From positions 1-13,617 of the forward strand of contig NAVB01001458.1 of the NCBI GenBank assembly GCA_002179805.1: DNA of 13,617 bases. Direction: 5' to 3'. This stretch comes from Acanthamoeba lenticulata. Taxonomy: Eukaryota > Discosea > Longamoebia > Acanthamoebidae. The position numbers were made by a program, and so were the translations under genes. This document shows, piece by piece, positions 8,461 to 13,617 of this stretch. A model generated the notes under the pieces. The model was not told the origin of the DNA. It saw nothing but the letters and a program-made list of their open reading frames with translations, and did no database searches. Positions within the stretch are counted from its first letter, which is position 1. The number at the start of each line of letters is the position of its first letter.

Positions 8461-10347
8461 ATGCGCCGAAACACGGGAGGACCACCTAAAGGGAAGAGGG
8501 CCGGTGATGCCGAGGAAGACGACGAAAGCCGTCCGTCGTGGATGATACCTGGCAGCCCAGACTACCTGGCTGTGAAAGTGCTGGTGGTGGAGGGCAGGAC
8601 AGCCCAGCGGGTGGATAAAAAGGGAAATGTGGTGGGCAACCCAGACGTCTACGTGTGCCTCATCTACTACGGCAAGAAGTGGGAGACACAACTGTTCCGT
8701 AACAATGTAGGCCCTAAATGGAACGAGGTCTTTGAGATCCCCATTCCTCCAGGTTCGTCGCGTCTCTGCTGTTGTGTTGTAGCTGTTTCTGTTGGCCATT
8801 TTACGAACTCGAACCTCCTCCTCGCAGACCGCCGCAATGCTCTTGGTGAGCTGGAGGTCAAGGTGTGGGACGTGATTGACAAAAAGAAACAGTCCTTGCT
8901 CGGAGAAGTCCGCTTGCCTCTTGGTACAGTGTCCCCTCTTGCACCACTGGTGGTCAAGTGCGAAGCTGATAGGGTCGTCGCTATCAGGCGACTATGGTGG
9001 CGTCAACTATGAATACGTTGAGCCCCGGCGATACAAGCTCAAGGGTGGCCCTGTGACGAAGAACTCACGCGGCGATCCTATGCACGGTCGGCTCACTCTC
9101 CGGGTGGGCATGGTTCTCCCCAACAGGAAAAAGTGCGTGAAACTGGGACTTGGTGCAGAGAGGAGTGGAGAGAGTGACAGGCGTGCACGGGTGGCGCTTC
9201 AGGTACACGTGGGACGACTCCAAGGGAGAGCGCTCAACCGACAGCTAGTACGGGCCCTCCTACGATGTGAACACTTACACAGTTTGGTTAACCGCGAAAG
9301 TGTGCGCATGCGCTTGGCTGAACAGCATCGAGGAGTCAGAAATGGTCGCGGATGAATCTCACGCAAGCGCCATGCGATCGTTGGTGCGCTAACGCACCCT
9401 CACCCCCTCCTCCAAACATGCCTGCCTCTTTGCTTATCAATTCTGTGTGCAGAAATTGATTGAGAACACGATGACCACAGCGACCACTACGCTCGAATCC
9501 CTTGAGAAGCAGGGCGATCAGCTGCGCAGGGTACCAACATGAACTGCTTGTACCAACCGCTGTCAGACTTAGTAAATCGCGATGTACTGGATTCCCACGT
9601 GCAGATACAAGAGGACGTTGATGACGTAGGTGAGCTGCTCGATCGGGGCGACAAGCACATGCGCACCATCAAGAGCTGGACAGGAGCCCTCGCCAACAAG
9701 TTCTCGGTACCACCCTTCTCGTCTCTTTACCGGTGCTACAAGCGTCACGCTGATGTTTATGTGCCTTTTGCAGAAATCTAAGAAGTGCGACAACGCTGTC
9801 AAGCTGGAGGAGATGACCGAGGAGCAGCGATCCAAAAAAGACGAAGATGACTTCAAGAAGGCCCGGAGGGACAAGCCCAAGTCGGGCCGCACAGTTCTGC
9901 ACCACTCCAGTACGCCTCCTGTCTTCCATTCCCTCAACATACTCGCGCTTCGGCCTTGTCGTTTATGCTGTCCTGTGTTCGTGCGCCATCATTGGCCCAG
10001 GCCCGGCACAGAGCAGGAGGCACAAGGAAGATTTCAGCCACCTCAGCGAGGGTGCGCAGACCAAGATTGAGCAGACCGACAAGGCGCTTGACCGCATCGA
10101 TGAGTGCCTTGACCACCTTAAACTGATGGCCCTGGTATGGAACAGAAAACAACCTCCACCATCGCTCTCCCCTGTCCGCGCCCTAACTTTGCTACTTCGC
10201 CCTAACTTCCCCCCTCCCCAACCTCCCTAGGACATGGGCGAAGAGTTGGACGACCACAACCGACGGCTGACTCTTCTCGACAAGGACGTCACTGCACGGA
10301 CGACCGCAACCAAGGGGCTTGTGGGTGACATCAAAAAGAGGCTCTAA
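8461..10347 (+). CDS. C2-domain / Qbc-SNARE (SNAP-25/29-like) fusion protein
   Basis: This is a probable membrane-fusion protein supplying two SNARE helices and carrying its own C2 domain. Ten exons give 400 residues: 8461-8752, 8828-8923, 8988-9132, 9203-9247, 9326-9383, 9453-9530, 9605-9706, 9774-9909, 10001-10134 and 10231-10347. The C2 domain spans about 35-172 and keeps likely Ca2+-loop acidic residues D52, D62, D112 and D115. The Qb SNARE spans about 200-268, including ADESHASAMRSL, with zero-layer Q232 in LEKQGDQLRR; heptads continue without a break through I239, V243, V246, L250, M257 and I260. The linker has a single Cys (C277) and no transmembrane segment. The Qc SNARE spans about 330-400 with LMALDMGEEL; the residue aligned with SNAP-25 Q174 is H371. 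The join depends on intron 9248-9325. If it is not spliced, the C2 part stops at TAG 9246-9248 and a 202-residue SNARE protein could start at M199, so two genes remain possible. Confidence 0.75.
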
Positions 10348-10475
10348 GCGCTCTCTCACGGTACCTCGAGGGCAACTGCAACAACAACAACAATGAACGC
10401 TCATTGAGGGAATGCTGGCGCAGTTGTAAATAGAGACAGGAGATTGAATACACGCTCCACGCGTTATGGTTGGGG
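10348..10475. other. Convergent 3' gap between C2-SNARE and cytochrome b561 genes
   Basis: The stop codons of a plus- and a minus-strand gene are only 128 bp apart, so the two 3'UTRs probably share or overlap here. It holds a CAACAA repeat (10375-10392) and TTGTAAATA near 10425 on the plus strand. No AATAAA is seen on either strand. Confidence 0.45.
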
Positions 10476-11584
10476 TCATGCGTCGAGGACGAGACGGGCC
10501 TCGTGTCGTTGGTGGAGAATCGGGGGAGGCTCGTTGACGGGCAGATACGCGTGGTCCTGCGTCAGCAATTTGATGACTTCGGGCGAGCTCGTATTCGGCT
10601 CGGGGATGAGGTCGGCTCCCTTCACCCAGAAATCGAAGAAGAGGGCGACAAGGGCGAGAACAAACGTCAGGACGTAGACCGTGATCGTCATGTCCAGCTC
10701 ACCTGGGGCTGCCCCGCGATGATGAGACCTCAGATGGGGGGAGGGGGAGGGGGCTGGAGTTGTGGAAGGACGACGAGAGGAGGGGATCCCATACTCGCTT
10801 CGAACTTTTGCATGACGCCAGTCAAGAAGGCCGTGATGGCGCTGGTGTACACGAGAGTGCCAAGCCGTCCATGCCACCGCAGGAAGCGCTGCAACCGACG
10901 CACGTCTCAGCGACTGCTCGTCCTGCCATGGTCGCCAACGAACCGGGTCGGGGGGGGGGAGGCGGTACCTGGCTGGTCTTGACGAGAATGAAGAATTTGA
11001 GAGTGCCGGCGATCCCCTGCACCAGCGAGAAGAAGATCACGGCCAAGCCCAGTCTCCCGTGGACCCTGCGCAAAAGAAAGAGAGAAATCGACGTTGTCCA
11101 TCAGCTGTTGGAGCCTTGCTGCTCTCCGAGTTTGAGGCGCGTACGAATGGTAGCGCGGCTTTCCAGTGTCCTGCTTAACCTGCTCGATGATGCCCAACCC
11201 CGCGATGGAGAGACACATCCATACGCCCGATAGGACGCCGTGCACCAGGCGGGCCTTGTTCCGCGACAAGCCGGCCCACGCCGTGTACACGCGTACGCCT
11301 GCCGCGTCGACAGACCGCGTCAGCAACAGCCAAAAAACAGGAGACGGAAGAGAAAAAAACGAAAAGCGATAGAGGGGGGGGGATGGAGAGACACCGTGCG
11401 ACAGGAAGAGAATGGTGCCAATGGTGAGAAGGACCGGGTGCCAGAAGAAGAGTTTGTCCGTTCCAATAACACGCACACAGGCATTAATGACTAGGGCGAC
11501 AATGGTTATCTCTATCGCCACGCATACGAGCCCCAGGCCCCACCGCACGACCATGTCCCTTGTCCGGAGGTGTGTCTCTCCCAT
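10476..11584 (-). CDS. Cytochrome b561 transmembrane electron carrier (copy A)
   Basis: This six-helix, two-heme membrane protein belongs to a family that moves electrons from cytosolic ascorbate across a membrane, reducing monodehydroascorbate or ferric iron. Five exons give 253 residues: 11584-11395, 11298-11145, 11065-10969, 10888-10795 and 10702-10476. Four helix histidines fit the heme ligands: H49 (FWHP), H83 (LVHG), H117 (SVHG) and H153 (RWHG). Their spacings of 34, 34 and 36 resemble animal CYB561 (34, 34, 39 from memory). No DOMON or other extra domain is present. The last helix (VYVLTFVLALVALFFDF) is followed by a polar C-terminal tail of about 50 residues. A second Met at residue 11 (MVVRWGLGL) is an alternative start. 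It is paired with copy B upstream in the same orientation. The donor substrate and organelle are not shown by the sequence. Confidence 0.9.
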
Positions 11585-11840
11585 TTCTGATTTGTGTTCG
11601 CCTTCCGGTTTCGCAGAAAGGGTAAGGGCTCTGCACTTTTTCGTCCCCCCCCCCCCGACGTGGAAGACAAAAAACGAAGAGGTACACTGCGTACAAGCTT
11701 TGTTGGTGGAGCGTGGCGGACAGCAAAACGAGAATACAGAGAATACACCTGTCGTATGGTGCCTCGGCCTCCGTGCAACTGTGTGCGCCGGACCTCGACG
11801 GCGTAATATATTTTCGTCGGAGGTTTCAAAACACGTAAAA
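11585..11840 (-). promoter_or_regulatory. 256-bp gap between the two cytochrome b561 genes
   Basis: This holds the 3' end of copy B and the promoter and 5'UTR of copy A. A run of about 12 C on the plus strand (G on the transcribed strand) lies near 11646. I see no TATA box, AATAAA or leftover b561-like coding sequence. Confidence 0.4.
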
Positions 11841-12885
11841 CTAGTTGACGGCGAGATCCTCCTCCGGTGACCCGGGAAGGGCCGTGTAGACGGCCAGGGG
11901 CGGGGAGGGCCTGTGGCTGAGTCCCACCACGCCGCGCGATGGTGGGATAAGATCACCGCCCTTGACGATGAAGTCGAAGAAGATGACCACAAGAGCCAGC
12001 AAGAAGGTCAGTACGTAGACGGGAATCATTGTGCTTGTCTCCGCTGTGTGCGACCGTCAGATGACGTCTGCAATGATGGTGCATCATCATGGGAAGTGTG
12101 TGCGTACCAGAGTCCAGTTGCTTATAAACACCCGTGAGGACGGCGGTGAGAGCACTGGCATAGACCAGAGTACCCAATCGGCCGTGCCAACGGAGGAAGC
12201 GCTGCCCACCAACACGTGACGGGTTAAGGACTCACTTGGTGTGGTAAGGACAGAGGCCATACTCGACCGGTGGCGTACCTGGTTGGTCCGGAAGAGCACG
12301 AAGAGTTTGAGCGCGCCTGCAATGGCTTGCACTACCGAGCAGAAGACCACCGCCAGTCCCAGTCGGCCATGCACCCTGCTCGCCCGGACCCGTGAGCGGG
12401 CGTCACTCGCTCTCTTGCCAAAGGGATCCTCCATTAGGCAGATGGGAATGAGGGCGTACGAAGAGAAGAACGGCATCGAGTTGATGTACTTGTGTCGCTC
12501 TACAATGAGGAGGCCCACAGCAGACAAGCACACCCAGACCGCGGACAGGCTGGCATGCGTGATGCGCGCAGTCCCGCGGGACACTCCTCCCAGAGCCGTG
12601 TACATGCGCACCCCTGTTCGGTTGCGCAGCCCGAGCTAAGCAAGAGGAGGGGAAGAGCAGGATGCTGGCTTGCACAAAGGCACCTTGGGAGAGGAAAAGA
12701 AACACGCCTACGGACATGACCACCGGGTGCCACAGGAAAAACGCAACTTCGAAGCGACGCGTACACGCAGAGATGATGAGCGCCACCAGGCAGATTTCCA
12801 CCACCAAGCACCCCAGCCCGAGGCCCCACCGCAACGCCAGCTGTGCCGGCGACAGCAGCGGCTTCCCCGCCACCCTGGCGGCCAT
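11841..12885 (-). CDS. Cytochrome b561 transmembrane electron carrier (copy B)
   Basis: This is a paralogue of the neighbouring b561 gene with the same predicted role. Five exons give 249 residues: 12885-12684, 12613-12460, 12375-12279, 12201-12108 and 12043-11841. Internal exons 2, 3 and 4 are 154, 97 and 94 nt, the same as in copy A, with identical phases. Heme-ligand histidines are H53 (LWHP), H87 (ITHA), H121 (SVHG) and H157 (RWHG), with the same 34/34/36 spacing. Differences from copy A include Q67 where copy A has H63 just after the first ligand helix (FLSQG against FLSHG), and a different tail after IVKGGDLIP. The acceptor at 12614 (GAACAG) was chosen over 12637 because only it keeps frame and the shared GVR-YTA motif. 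Acceptor 12044 was chosen because the upstream AG leads to a stop. Confidence 0.9.
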
Positions 12886-13119
12886 GAAGTGCCCTGGAGG
12901 GCGCGAAACTTGCACTGCAAGCGACACTCTTGCTCTTTTGGTTGTGGATGTTGTTGTGGGAGGGGGTTTAATTCTTGGCCTCTTCCTTTCTTGTTCCTGG
13001 CTTCTGTAAAAAAGGAAAAAGAAAACGCGATTTATCTACATGGAGAGCACTCGCTGGGAGGAAACCAAGGAGAGGGAGCCGCTGTTGGGTTGGATTGGGC
13101 CCAACCCCGACGGTCACTA
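12886..13119 (-). promoter_or_regulatory. 234-bp gap: Raptor 3' end and b561 copy B promoter
   Basis: This is a same-strand gap. The Raptor side reads TGA TAG (tandem stops) and later has a T-rich run (TTTTCTTTTTCCTTTTTT) on the transcribed strand. The b561 side is CA/AAC-rich. No TATA box is visible. Confidence 0.35.
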
Positions 13120-13617
13120 TCACTCGTAGTAGGTCTTGTTGTGCGCATGCGTGTAGATCGACAGGATCGAGTCCGTCGCGCCTGCCGCCAGGTACATTCG
13201 GAACCTGCAACAAAAGAACAGAAGAGCAAATAGCGTGCTCGCGGATAAGTGTCTTTCGCGTCTCCTCTCCCCGTCATACAACGACGGGGATGCGGAAAGT
13301 GGAGGAATGGGTTTTGGGGGGGGGGCGCACGGGTGGAAGGCCAAGCAGGAGACGGGCCCGATCCTCTGGCCGAGGAAGCCCTCGTGGTAGCGGATCTGGT
13401 TGAGCTCGAGCCCGTCAAAGTCTTGCACGTGGATCTTCTGGTTCTGCGAGCCGCTCGCGATGATGGGCGCGTAGGGGTGCACCGCAAACGCCGTCACGTC
13501 GCCCGTCCGCGTCGAGAACGTCTGCTCCCCCCCCCCCAAGCGCATGTCCCACCAATCCGGTCAGGGCGACCATAAAGGCGCATTAGAAAGAAATTATTAT
13601 TATTGTCATAAATACGA
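13120..13617 (-). CDS. RPTOR: Raptor (TORC1 subunit), C-terminal WD40 segment, partial
   Basis: Raptor (Kog1 in yeast) is the scaffold of TOR complex 1; it presents substrates to TOR kinase and takes the complex to lysosomes or vacuoles. Only the C-terminus lies here: an exon ending at 13331 and the last exon 13204-13120, separated by intron 13330-13205 with phase 2 kept. The stretch VHPYAPIIASGSQNQKIHV followed by YHEGFLGQRIGPVSCLAFHP is the hallmark of the last Raptor WD repeats. The end (FRMYLAAGATDSILSIY) is the final blade, followed by a short polar tail. The upstream boundary of the first exon is unclear. The only AG is at 13522, yet in-frame sequence just before it reads W-W-D-M-R, matching the preceding blade. 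13523-13617 may therefore be intron, exon or a mix. The rest of the gene is beyond the right edge. Confidence 0.85.

Noticed and set aside
9531..9604. A hidden micro-exon between the two halves of the Qb SNARE helix
   Set aside because: Joining 9530 directly to 9605 already keeps the heptad register (L236, I239, V243, V246, L250). No candidate internal exon keeps the phase.
1..13617. CRISPR arrays, bacterial operons, tRNA or rRNA genes
   Set aside because: There are no spaced direct repeats, Shine-Dalgarno-led polycistrons, tRNA T-loop/anticodon patterns or rRNA-like conserved stretches. All supported genes are spliced eukaryotic genes.

Overview
This is nuclear DNA of a unicellular eukaryote with a compact, GC-rich, very intron-dense genome. 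No reading frame of useful length encodes a whole protein. Instead, short exons joined by short GT...AG introns (about 42 to 202 bp) rebuild conserved eukaryotic proteins. By hand I reconstruct eight genes and about 47 introns. Gene content (Raptor, an RBM39-type splicing factor, a Qbc SNARE, ZIP and cytochrome b561 transporters), CT/C-rich introns and gene gaps of about 90-260 bp suggest a free-living protist. An Acanthamoeba-like amoebozoan is my best guess, at low confidence.

Layout, left to right: (1) minus strand 1-1435, the 5' part of a secreted or membrane protein resembling a plant family of unknown biochemistry; (2) minus 1528-3536, a ZIP metal transporter in ten exons, one of 25 nt; (3) minus 3677-5478, a seven-bladed WD40 protein; (4) a 222-bp divergent promoter region; (5) plus 5701-8259, an RBM39/CAPER-alpha-like SR splicing factor; (6) plus 8461-10347, a C2 domain apparently fused to a SNAP-25/SNAP-29-type double SNARE; (7) minus 10476-11584 and (8) minus 11841-12885, tandem cytochrome b561 paralogues with the same exon structure; (9) minus 13120 to the right edge, the C-terminal WD40 part of Raptor.

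The genes do not form a pathway or operon; this is an ordinary eukaryotic chromosomal neighbourhood. The most unusual items are the C2-SNARE fusion and its histidine at the Qc zero-layer position. Also notable are repeat-synchronised introns in the WD40 gene, an apparent GC-AG intron, the ZIP micro-exon, the preference for GTAC 5' splice sites, and a Raptor exon whose upstream boundary has no AG acceptor in the window.

All exon models are manual, based on splice dinucleotides, phase continuity and protein-family fit. No alignment or RNA data were available.
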